Below, in pieces: positions 55,528 through 63,183 of a stretch of 64,000 bases of DNA. The position numbers and the translations under genes were made by a program. The DNA comes from CAIYRG01 sp963747255 (lineage in GTDB: Bacteria > Pseudomonadota > Alphaproteobacteria > Micropepsales > Micropepsaceae), in assembly GCA_963747255.1 (NCBI GenBank), contig CAVVEG010000006.1, positions 62,001 to 126,000 of the forward strand, written 5' to 3'. Under the pieces are notes generated by a model. That model was given only the letters and a program-made list of their open reading frames with translations, ran no database searches and was not told the origin of the DNA. The number at the start of each line of letters is the position of its first letter. The first letter of the stretch is position 1.

Positions 55528-56544
55528 CTAATTTCGCGACCTGTCCACGAGACGGTTCTTGGCGATCCATGGCATCATTGCCCGAAGCTTCTCGCCCACC
55601 TGCTCGATCGGATGTGCTGCGGAGAGTGCCCGCATAGCCTTGAACGAGGGCTGGCCGGCCCGGTTCTCCAGCACCCAGTCGCGGGCGAATCGGCCCGCCT
55701 GGATATCGGCCAGCACCTGCTTCATTGCCGCGCGACTTTCCGGTCCCACCACCCTTGGCCCGGAAACATATTCGCCATATTCCGCCGTATTTGAAACGGA
55801 ATAGTTCATGTTGGCGATGCCCCCTTCATAGATCAGGTCCACAATCAACTTGACCTCGTGGAGACACTCGAAATAGGCCATTTCGGGGGCGTATCCCGCC
55901 TCGACCAGGGTCTCGAAACCGGCACGGATCAGCTCTACCAGCCCCCCGCAAAGGACCGACTGCTCGCCAAAAAGGTCGGTTTCGCATTCTTCGCGGAAAG
56001 TGGTCTCGATTATGCCGGCGCGGCCACCGCCGATCGCGGAAGCATAAGCCAGACCAAGGTCGTGAGCGTTTCCACTGGAGTCCTGGTGGACCGCAAGCAG
56101 GCAGGGAACTCCGCCACCGCGCTGGTATTCGCTGCGGACGGTGTGGCCGGGTCCCTTGGGCGCCACCATGATGACGTCCAGATCGGCGCGCGGTTCGATC
56201 AGCCGGAAATGAATATTGAAGCCATGGGCAAAAAGCAGAGCCCCGCCATTCTTCAGATGAGGGGCGATCTCCGCCCGGTAAAGATCGGCCTGCAATTCAT
56301 CGGGAACAACGCACATCAGGATGTCGGCCCATTTCGAGGCGTTGGCGGTGTTCATCACCTCAAATCCGGCACTTTCCGCTTTCTTGGCGGATGCCCCGGG
56401 ACGGGCGGCAATGGCGACTTCCTTTACGCCTGCGTCGCGCATGTTGAGAGCGTGGGCATGACCCTGGCTGCCGAAACCGATGATGGCGACACGTTTGCCC
56501 TTGATGAGGTTGATATCGGCGTCACGGTCATAATACACGCGCAT
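55528..56544 (-). CDS. ilvC: Ketol-acid reductoisomerase (NADP+)
   Basis: 338 residues, class I. Isomerises and reduces acetolactate to 2,3-dihydroxyisovalerate. NADPH-binding block AIIGFGSQGHAHALNMRDAG with the specificity loop at ARPGASAKK; the knotted C-terminal domain has ETTFREECETDLFGEQSVLCGG and ECLHEVKLIVDLIYEGG, with metal ligands. Start at 56544; an in-frame extension upstream is not typical. Comes after ilvN (83 bp apart) and before leuA on the same strand. Confidence 0.97.
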   Translation of the reverse strand: MRVYYDRDADINLIKGKRVAIIGFGSQGHAHALNMRDAGVKEVAIAARPGASAKKAESAGFEVMNTANASKWADILMCVVPDELQADLYRAEIAPHLKNGGALLFAHGFNIHFRLIEPRADLDVIMVAPKGPGHTVRSEYQRGGGVPCLLAVHQDSSGNAHDLGLAYASAIGGGRAGIIETTFREECETDLFGEQSVLCGGLVELIRAGFETLVEAGYAPEMAYFECLHEVKLIVDLIYEGGIANMNYSVSNTAEYGEYVSGPRVVGPESRAAMKQVLADIQAGRFARDWVLENRAGQPSFKAMRALSAAHPIEQVGEKLRAMMPWIAKNRLVDRSRN

Positions 56545-56627
56545 GATGTGGTCCTTCGGCGAGAGACTGGTCTGGTTTGTAAAGACTGTCTGCGATGCAG
56601 GGTCAAGCATGCATCCGCGGCCCGCCA

Positions 56628-57143
56628 TTACATGGGCTCGGCCCCGCGGGAGATCGCAGCGACCCCGGTCCGGCTGACTTCCACCAGACCCAGGGGGCGC
56701 ATCAATTCAATAAAGGCTTCGATCTTGTCCGGTGCGCCGGTGATTTCGAAAACGAAGCTGGAGTGGGTGGTGTCCAGCGCCTTGGCGCGGAAGACCTGAG
56801 ATACGCGCATGGCCTCGACGCGTTTTTCCCCCGTGCCTGCAACTTTGATCAGGGCCATTTCACGCTCGATGCCGGGCTTTTCGATCGTGATATCCACCAC
56901 CCGGTGCACCGGCACGAGCCTGCCAAGTTGCGCCCTGATCTGTTCGATCACGGCCGGCGTTCCTGACGTCACCACCGTGATGCGTGAGGCGTGAGCCGCC
57001 CGATCCACTTCGGCAACCGTAAGGCTCTCAATGTTGTAGCCGCGGCCCGCAAAAAGGCCGATTACCCGTGCAAGCACGCCTGGCTCGTTGTCCACGGTGA
57101 TCACCATGGTGTGCCGTTCACTGCGGGGTTCCTGCGCGTTCAT
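56628..57143 (-). CDS. ilvN: Acetolactate synthase small (regulatory) subunit
   Basis: 171 residues with an ACT domain (ITVDNEPGVLARVIGLFAGRGYNIESL) and a second domain (MALIKVAGTGEKRVEAM..., ending FIELMRPLGLVEVSRTGVAA). It binds valine and confers feedback inhibition on IlvB. Length and block order are those of IlvH/IlvN. It follows ilvB after 34 bp in the operon. The name ilvH would be equally valid; the partner is the neighbouring large subunit. Confidence 0.95.
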   Translation of the reverse strand: MNAQEPRSERHTMVITVDNEPGVLARVIGLFAGRGYNIESLTVAEVDRAAHASRITVVTSGTPAVIEQIRAQLGRLVPVHRVVDITIEKPGIEREMALIKVAGTGEKRVEAMRVSQVFRAKALDTTHSSFVFEITGAPDKIEAFIELMRPLGLVEVSRTGVAAISRGAEPM

Positions 57144-57177
57144 GTTTACTCCGTCCGGGGCGGGAAGAAGAACCGGT

Positions 57178-58959
57178 TCAAACCATCATCTTCCCTTCTT
57201 CCGAAACCTCGGGCTCGGTTTCGGAGTCCGAGAGAATCATCTGATCATGCGGGGCGCCCGACGGAATCATGGGATAGCAGTTTTCGTGCGGATCGACCCG
57301 GACATCGAACAGCACCGGCCGTTTTACTGAGATCATGGCCATTATCTTTTCGTCCAGTTCATCGGGTTTTTCGGCCCGGAGTCCGACTGCGCCGTAGGCT
57401 TCCGCGAGTTTCACGAAATCGGGTAGTGCTTCGGAATAGGAATGGGAATACCGCCCGCCATGCAGCAACTCCTGCCATTGGCGCACCATTCCCATGTATT
57501 CATTGTTCAGGACGAAAATCTTGATGGGCAGGTCGTACTGCACGGCGGTGGACATTTCCTGCATCGTCATCTGAACCGATGCCTCGCCTGCAATATCGAT
57601 CACAAGCGAGCCGGGATGGGCCATCTGCACACCGACTGCCGCGGGAAGGCCATACCCCATTGTGCCCAGCCCGCCCGATGTCATCCAGCGATTCGGTTCC
57701 TCGAATTTGAAACGCTGGGCGGCCCACATCTGGTGTTGGCCAACCTCGGTCGTGATGTAGGTGTCATGGCCACGGGTCAGGTGATAGAGGCGATCGATCG
57801 CGTATTGCGGTTTGATGAGCTTCTTCGAATTGCGATAGGCCAGCGAGTTACGCGCGCGCCATTCGGCAATCTGTTTCCACCAGGATGGCAGGTCCGCATC
57901 GGCCGCAAGCTTCTCCTCTTTCCAGACGGCGATCATGCGACGAAGCGCATGCGCCGCATCGGCGATGACCGGTAAGTCGATCCGGATGTTCTTGTTGATT
58001 TGCGAGGGATCGATATCGAGGTGGATTTTCTTCGACCCCGGAGAGAAAGCATCGACGCGTCCGGTCACCCTGTCGTCGAACCGGGAGCCCAGCGCGATCA
58101 GAAGGTCGCAGCGATTGGCGGCGAGATTGGCCTCAAACGTGCCGTGCATGCCGATCAGGCCCAGCCATTGCGGGTCGGAAGCCGGATAGGCACCGAGGCC
58201 CATCAGAGTCGAAGTGATTGGAAACCCGGTCAGTTTCACCAGCTCGCGCAGCAGCCGGCTGGCTTCCAGTCCGGAATTGATGATGCCGCCACCGGTGTAA
58301 AAAACGGGACGCTTCGCCGCCGCCATCATATGCATGGCGGTTTTGATCGCGTTCTCCTCGGGTTCCACCCTGGGGTGATAGGCGCGCGGCGGAGTATCGC
58401 CCGGGCCTGTATAAATGGTGCGCTTGAACTGGACATCCTTGGGGATGTCCACGACCACCGGACCGGGCCTGCCGGTGGCGGCAATCTGGAAGGCTTCATG
58501 CATCACGCGGGGAAGGTCTTTCACGTCGCGGACCAGCCAATTGTGCTTGGTGCAAGGGCGGGTAATGCCAACGGTATCGCATTCCTGGAAGGCATCGTTT
58601 CCGATCAGGTGCGTAGCCACCTGACCCGTGATCACCACCAGCGGGATCGAGTCCATCAGGGCATCGGTCAACCCGGTGACGGCATTGGTAGCACCGGGTC
58701 CCGAAGTAACGAGAACCACCCCCGGCTTCCCCGTTGAACGCGCATAGCCTTCGGCGGCATGCACCGCGCCCTGTTCGTGCCGCACGAGCACATGAACAAG
58801 TTCATTGTCCTGGAAAAGCGCGTCATAGATCGGCAGTACCGCGCCGCCGGGATAGCCGAAGATGTGTTTGACGCCGTGATCCTTAAGGGCGCGGATGACG
58901 ATCTCCGCACCACTCAGTTCCACATTACCTGCAGCCTGGACTGCGATCTTCTGATCCAT
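57178..58959 (-). CDS. ilvB: Acetolactate synthase large (catalytic) subunit
   Basis: 593 residues, a ThDP enzyme with GAEIVIRALKDHGVKHIFGYPG at the N-terminus and the catalytic VLVRHEQGAVHAAEGYAR (Glu activating ThDP). The ThDP/Mg site is IDIAGEASVQMTMQEMSTA and NNEYMGMVRQWQ. It makes acetolactate or acetohydroxybutyrate from pyruvate and 2-ketobutyrate. Start at 58959 has AGGGAG about 7 nt upstream. Controlled by the attenuator in front of it. Confidence 0.97.
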   Translation of the reverse strand: MDQKIAVQAAGNVELSGAEIVIRALKDHGVKHIFGYPGGAVLPIYDALFQDNELVHVLVRHEQGAVHAAEGYARSTGKPGVVLVTSGPGATNAVTGLTDALMDSIPLVVITGQVATHLIGNDAFQECDTVGITRPCTKHNWLVRDVKDLPRVMHEAFQIAATGRPGPVVVDIPKDVQFKRTIYTGPGDTPPRAYHPRVEPEENAIKTAMHMMAAAKRPVFYTGGGIINSGLEASRLLRELVKLTGFPITSTLMGLGAYPASDPQWLGLIGMHGTFEANLAANRCDLLIALGSRFDDRVTGRVDAFSPGSKKIHLDIDPSQINKNIRIDLPVIADAAHALRRMIAVWKEEKLAADADLPSWWKQIAEWRARNSLAYRNSKKLIKPQYAIDRLYHLTRGHDTYITTEVGQHQMWAAQRFKFEEPNRWMTSGGLGTMGYGLPAAVGVQMAHPGSLVIDIAGEASVQMTMQEMSTAVQYDLPIKIFVLNNEYMGMVRQWQELLHGGRYSHSYSEALPDFVKLAEAYGAVGLRAEKPDELDEKIMAMISVKRPVLFDVRVDPHENCYPMIPSGAPHDQMILSDSETEPEVSEEGKMMV

Positions 58960-58996
58960 GGCGCGCTCCCTGGCGCTTGAATAACAGGGTCGATTC

Positions 58997-59023
58997 AAAA
59001 CGAAAGGGGCGTTGCCGCCCCTT
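58997..59023 (-). terminator. Rho-independent terminator of the ilvB attenuator
   Basis: On the minus strand AAGGGGCG-GCAA-CGCCCCTT is a perfect 8-bp stem with a GNRA-like tetraloop, followed by TCGTTTT. It lies 31 nt after the leader-peptide stop and 38 nt before ilvB. A preceding hairpin (59038-59068, CACGGACGAAG...CTTCGTC.CCGTG) spans the end of the leader peptide, as in classical pause hairpins. Confidence 0.85.
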
Positions 59024-59053
59024 GTGAAAACCGCGCCCACGGAGACGAAGCGT

Positions 59054-59101
59054 TCAACTTCGTCCGTGTCGCGGTGCGCTAAGTACGAGAATGGTGCCCA
59101 T
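59054..59101 (-). CDS. ilv leader peptide (Ile-Leu-Val-Leu), probable attenuator
   Basis: ATG at 59101 starts MGTILVLSAPRHGRS, stop TGA at 59054-59056: 15 residues with Ile, Leu, Val and Leu codons in a row, all three branched-chain amino acids. No ribosome-binding site precedes it. A -35 TTGACC and -10-like CTAAGT lie such that transcription would start at about the A of the ATG, so the mRNA is probably leaderless, as in the Sinorhizobium trp leader. Stalling at these codons should open the terminator. Confidence 0.75.
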   Translation of the reverse strand: MGTILVLSAPRHGRS

Positions 59102-59108
59102 CGGCGGA

Positions 59109-59138
59109 AACTTAGATTCCATCGCGGGAGGGGGTCAA
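59109..59138 (-). promoter_or_regulatory. Promoter of the ilv leader
   Basis: On the minus strand TTGACC (59133-59138) is followed after 17-18 nt by CTAAGT/TAAGTT (about 59109-59115). The spacing and -35 match a housekeeping sigma-70-type promoter. The predicted start, 7-8 nt downstream, coincides with the leader ATG at 59101. Confidence 0.6.
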
Positions 59139-59148
59139 GCGGTTTTCT

Positions 59149-60057
59149 TTAAAGCTCGCCGGTGATTGAAGACAGGATGCTGCCGGTTTCCCCTGATCGG
59201 AGCCAGTACCAATCCCCCATATACCGGCGAAACCAGGTCAGCTGACGCCTGGCAAACCGGCGGGTTGCCATTTGCGCTGCCGAGACCGCGCCGGAAAGCG
59301 AGATTTCCCCACGCAAGTGGCCCGACAGTTCCGGAAAACCCAGGAGCCTCGCAGCCGGGAGTGACCGGTCCAGATGAAGCAGCGCTCGGGTTTCCTCCAG
59401 CGCTCCGCGGGCGATCATCGTTTCAAAGCGGCGATCAATCCGTTAATTCAACAATTCCCGATCCGGCGCGATCACAAATCGCGCCACCCTGAGCCCCTGC
59501 AGCACCGGGCATCCGGCCACGGATTGCCACGCGCTCAGCCCGCGGCCGGTCGCTTCCAGAACATCGGCGGCACGGAGAATCCGTTGGGTGTCAGACCGGC
59601 GCAATGCCGCAGAAGCAGGATCGCGCCGCACCAGTTCGGCGTAGAAATTCTCGCGGCCTATTGATGCAAATTGCTGACGCACGCTTGCGCGTATTTTTTC
59701 CGGCACAGGCGGAATTGGCGAAAGGCCCTGGGTCAGGACGGTGAAATAAAGACCGGTACCGCCGGTAAATATGGCGATGCGACCCTCGCTGCGCAGATCC
59801 GCAAGAACAGCCGAAGCTTCCTGCTGATAGCGTCCCGCGGAGTAGCCTTCGGTCGCGCTGACGTGACCGTACAGGAAATGCGGAACGCCGATCCGATCCT
59901 CGGCCGATGGCTGGCCCGAAAGGATCGGCAACTCCCGGTAGACCTGCATTGAGTCGGTATTGATGATGGCGCCATCGACCCGACGGGCGAGAGCAAGGGC
60001 CAGGGCCGACTTGCCGGCTGCGGTCGGCCCTGCAATAAGCACAGCATCCATGGTCAT
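59149..60057 (-). pseudogene. miaA: tRNA dimethylallyltransferase with an in-frame stop
   Basis: Same frame over 302 codons but interrupted by TAA at 59443-59445 (codon 205). Upstream: LIAGPTAAGKSALALALA (P-loop), INTDSMQVYREL, TGGTGLYFTVLTQGL, RRDPASAALRRSDTQRILRA; just before the stop DRELLN. Downstream the family continues: RIDRRFETMIARGALEETRALL, LGFPELSGHLRG, ATRRFARRQLTWFR. Changing TAA to GAA would give the usual ...N-E-R-I-x-x-R. MiaA isopentenylates A37 of tRNAs reading UNN codons. A true nonsense mutation, a strain-specific loss or a base error are all possible. Confidence 0.85.
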
Positions 60058-60096
60058 ATTGGCGCGCTCGCGTCCTCAACGGGCCGATCGTCTATC

Positions 60097-61014
60097 ATGA
60101 GGACTGCAGCGGTGGCGCCGCAATTCCCCCTCGTACTCAATGCCACAAGTGGCGCACACGGGATTTCGGCCGGGACCGCAGAGATGATCAGGACTGCGGT
60201 GCGATCCATGGTGACCGCCGGCGACATTGACTGGCTCAAAGCAGAAAAGGCTTTCGATATCGGGTTTGACGGCGACCCTGACTCCGTGCGTGCCGGCTTG
60301 CGGAGCCTGGGTGACGAAGAGTTGCTCGATATCAACATCCTTCCTGCCGCCAACCGTCGCAAAAAGCTGCTTGTCGCCGATATGGATTCCACGATCATCG
60401 GCTGCGAGTGTATCGATGAATTGGCGGACATGGCGGGAATCAGACCCAAAGTTGCGGCCATCACCGAGCGGGTGATGCGCGGAGACATGGATTTCCCCAG
60501 CGCGCTGCGAGAACGCGTTGCGCTGTTGAAGGGATTGCCGCTCGCGGATCTGGATCGTGTCTATAGGGAACGTGTAAGCCTCAATCCGGGAGCCCGGATT
60601 TTGACCGCAACGATGCGGGCAAATGGCGCCCGGACGCTGCTGATTTCCGGCGGCTTCAGTTTTTTCACCTCGCGGGTTGCAGCCGCTGCGGGGTTTGAGG
60701 AAAACCAGGGCAACCGGTTGCTCGATGATGGCAGCGTTCTGAGCGGAAAGGTCGGCGAACCGATTCTCGGGCGCGAGGCGAAACTCAGGGCGCTTGAAAA
60801 TGCTGTTAACCGCTACGGGCTTGAATTTGCCGATGCCCTTGCGGTTGGGGACGGGGCCAATGATCTCGACATGATCAGGCGGGCCGGACTGGGCGTGGCC
60901 TATCACGCGAAACCCATCGTAGCCGCAGCCGCCGGCACCAGCATCGCGCACGGCGATCTGACAAGCCTGCTTTATCTGCAAGGCTATCGGGCCAACGAAT
61001 TCATCGCGCCATGA
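60097..61014 (+). CDS. serB: Phosphoserine phosphatase
   Basis: 305 residues. HAD-type catalytic domain: LLVADMDSTIIGCECIDELAD (motif I DxDST), LLISGGFSFFTSRVA (motif II) and ALAVGDGANDLDMIRRAGLG (motif IV). The N-terminal about 80 residues form an ACT-like extension, as in SerB proteins. The last step of serine synthesis. Start at 60097, diverging from miaA by 40 bp; its stop overlaps the next gene by ATGA. Confidence 0.95.
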   Translation: MRTAAVAPQFPLVLNATSGAHGISAGTAEMIRTAVRSMVTAGDIDWLKAEKAFDIGFDGDPDSVRAGLRSLGDEELLDINILPAANRRKKLLVADMDSTIIGCECIDELADMAGIRPKVAAITERVMRGDMDFPSALRERVALLKGLPLADLDRVYRERVSLNPGARILTATMRANGARTLLISGGFSFFTSRVAAAAGFEENQGNRLLDDGSVLSGKVGEPILGREAKLRALENAVNRYGLEFADALAVGDGANDLDMIRRAGLGVAYHAKPIVAAAAGTSIAHGDLTSLLYLQGYRANEFIAP

Positions 61015-61499
61015 GCCAGGATTTTTTCGTTCGTCCCCTGGCCGATTCCGATATCAATGCACTTGCCGAAATCTTCCGGCGCAGCATCCGCGAAGTGGCA
61101 TGCCGCGATTACCGGCCGGCGCAGATCGAAGCATGGGTGCGGTTTGCGGAAGAAATTACAGACTGGGAACAACGCATGCGTTCGCATGAGGTATGGGTTG
61201 CGGAGCGAAACGGGCGGCCGGTTGGCTTTATCCAACTGGATCCGCCAGACCATATCGATCTCACTTATGTGCATCCCGAGCATCAACGCTGCGGGGTGGC
61301 GACAGCGCTGCTGGCGAGAGTGGAGAACACCGCGCGGGAAAACGGCGTCGCACGTCTCAACGTGGAAGCCAGCATCACATCCCGGCCGTTTTTTGCGGCC
61401 CGGGGATTTGAAACGGATTCACCGCAGATCGTCACTGCGGGGGGGCAGGATTTCCTGAATTACCGGATGCACAAGCGATTGAGGACTGCAGCAAAGTGA
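61011..61499 (+). CDS. GNAT-family acetyltransferase
   Basis: 162 residues. It starts FFVRPLADSDINALAEIFRRS, has HIDLTYVHPEHQRCGVATALLARV with the acetyl-CoA loop (R/Q-C-G-V-A-T) and ends RLNVEASITSRPFFAARGFE. A YafP-like GNAT; substrate unknown. Coupled to serB by a 4-nt overlap (61011-61014), so probably co-transcribed, without a known functional tie to serine synthesis. Confidence 0.85.
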   Translation: MSQDFFVRPLADSDINALAEIFRRSIREVACRDYRPAQIEAWVRFAEEITDWEQRMRSHEVWVAERNGRPVGFIQLDPPDHIDLTYVHPEHQRCGVATALLARVENTARENGVARLNVEASITSRPFFAARGFETDSPQIVTAGGQDFLNYRMHKRLRTAAK

Positions 61500-61538
61500 A
61501 AAGCGCCATGCGATTGCCCTCGCCGGTTTCCCGCTTTG

Positions 61539-63050
61539 CTACGGCAGACGGATGCCGATGAATGTAAGTTCCCCACCCCGGCTGACCTGAAGCAGCACAA
61601 CCTTATGACCGGCCTTGCGCTCCGCATCCAGCTTCATGGCGATATCGTCGGGCGAAGTTACCTTCTGCTGCGCCACTTCCGTGATAACGTCCCCGGCCCG
61701 GATATTCTTCTGCCCGGCAGGGCTGTCCGCATCCACGTCGGTGACGACGACACCTGCAACTTTGGCGTCGAGGTGATAACGGCGCCGCGCGTCAGGTGAT
61801 ACCGGCGCGAGCGTCATGCCGAGATTCACCGTGACCGGCGGCTTCGTCGTGGCGCCCTGTTTCACCGGCTTGTCCGCGCTCGCCACCTTCTCGTCTTCAA
61901 CCAGCTTCTGAATGGTTATCGGCAGCGTCTTGTGCTGACCTTTGCGCAATATCTCGATATTGACGGACTTTCCGATCTGCGCATCGGCCACCATGCGCGG
62001 CAAAGCGCGATTGTCGGCCACCTGCTTCCCGTCAAACGAAAGCACCACGTCCCCGTTCTGCACACCGGCTTTCGCCGCCGGGCCATTATCCGTCATACCT
62101 GCAATGAGCGCACCCTGCGGTTTCGACAGACCCACCGATTGCGCAATGTCGTCCGAAACCTGCTGAATGCGGATGCCGATCCAGCCGCGCTGAATTTTGC
62201 CCGTTGATCTCAATTGCGCGACGACATTTTTCGCGGAATTTGCCGGGATGGCAAAGCCGATACCGACCGAACCGCCGCTGGGCGAATAAATGGCCGAGTT
62301 GATGCCAATGACTTCGCCGTCCATGTTGAACAGCGGACCACCGGAATTCCCCTTATTGATGGGCGCATCGGTTTGGATAAAATCATCATAGGGGCCGCTG
62401 TTGATATCGCGGTTGCGCGCCGACACGATACCTGTCGTGACCGTTCCGCCGAGACCAAACGGATCGCCAATCGCCATCACCAGGTCACCGACGCGGGCCC
62501 TGTCCGAATCGCCCCATTTCGCGACGTTCAACGGCTGCTTCGAATTCACTTTGAGCACCGCGAGATCCGTCTTGTCGTCCCGCCCGACGAGAGTTGCCGG
62601 CAACGACGTGCCGTCGCTAAGAATGACGGTAATCTCGTCGGCACCTTCAATGACGTGATTGTTGGTGACGATATAACCGGCCGGATCAATGACGAAACCC
62701 GAGCCGAGGGACTGGACGCGGCGCGGCCGATTGCCACGATCCATGAAGTCTTTGAAGAAGTCGTCCAGGGGCGAGCCCTCGGGAGCTTGCGGAGCCGGGC
62801 CATTGTCCGCCGACTGACGCTTCAGGGTTTGCGAGGTCGAGATGTTGACGACCATCGGCAGCAAACGTTCAGCGAGATCGGCAAATCCCTGTGGTCTCGC
62901 CGCAACTGCAGGAGGTACTGCCACCAAGGGTGCAGCAGTGACGCGCGGCGGCGGGGCAGAAGCGGGTGCCGCGAAACCGTAGGGCAACGCGATCGAACCG
63001 ACCGCGAGCGCGGAAATCAATCCGGTAAGGACGAGAGTGGCCTTGCGCAT
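61539..63050 (-). CDS. degP: Periplasmic serine protease DegP/HtrA (Do-like)
   Basis: 503 residues. Signal segment MRKATLVLTGLISALAVGS, trypsin-like domain with catalytic His in VTNNHVIEGADE, Asp in GRDDKTDLAVLKV and Ser in PINKGNSGGPLFN, then two PDZ domains (IAGMTDNGPAAKAGVQNGDV and VVTDVDADSPAGQKNIRAGDV). It degrades or holds misfolded envelope proteins. Start at 63050 has GGAAAG a few nt upstream. Follows hflC on the same strand after 133 bp, the usual hflK-hflC-degP order. Confidence 0.94.
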   Translation of the reverse strand: MRKATLVLTGLISALAVGSIALPYGFAAPASAPPPRVTAAPLVAVPPAVAARPQGFADLAERLLPMVVNISTSQTLKRQSADNGPAPQAPEGSPLDDFFKDFMDRGNRPRRVQSLGSGFVIDPAGYIVTNNHVIEGADEITVILSDGTSLPATLVGRDDKTDLAVLKVNSKQPLNVAKWGDSDRARVGDLVMAIGDPFGLGGTVTTGIVSARNRDINSGPYDDFIQTDAPINKGNSGGPLFNMDGEVIGINSAIYSPSGGSVGIGFAIPANSAKNVVAQLRSTGKIQRGWIGIRIQQVSDDIAQSVGLSKPQGALIAGMTDNGPAAKAGVQNGDVVLSFDGKQVADNRALPRMVADAQIGKSVNIEILRKGQHKTLPITIQKLVEDEKVASADKPVKQGATTKPPVTVNLGMTLAPVSPDARRRYHLDAKVAGVVVTDVDADSPAGQKNIRAGDVITEVAQQKVTSPDDIAMKLDAERKAGHKVVLLQVSRGGELTFIGIRLP

Positions 63051-63183
63051 AAAACTTTCCTTGGCAGTCCAGACGAACCGGCAATGCCGGAATCCATGCA
63101 AATCGGTAAGCGGGCAACGCCATTACGGGTCACCGCCAGCGGGTATCATGCTCTTGCCCGTGAGCGGCGGCAAGGCGATTTGG

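Noticed and set aside
58960..59040. In-frame GTG start giving ilvB 27 more residues
   Set aside because: The extension would translate the attenuator terminator hairpin; the ATG at 58959 has a good ribosome site.
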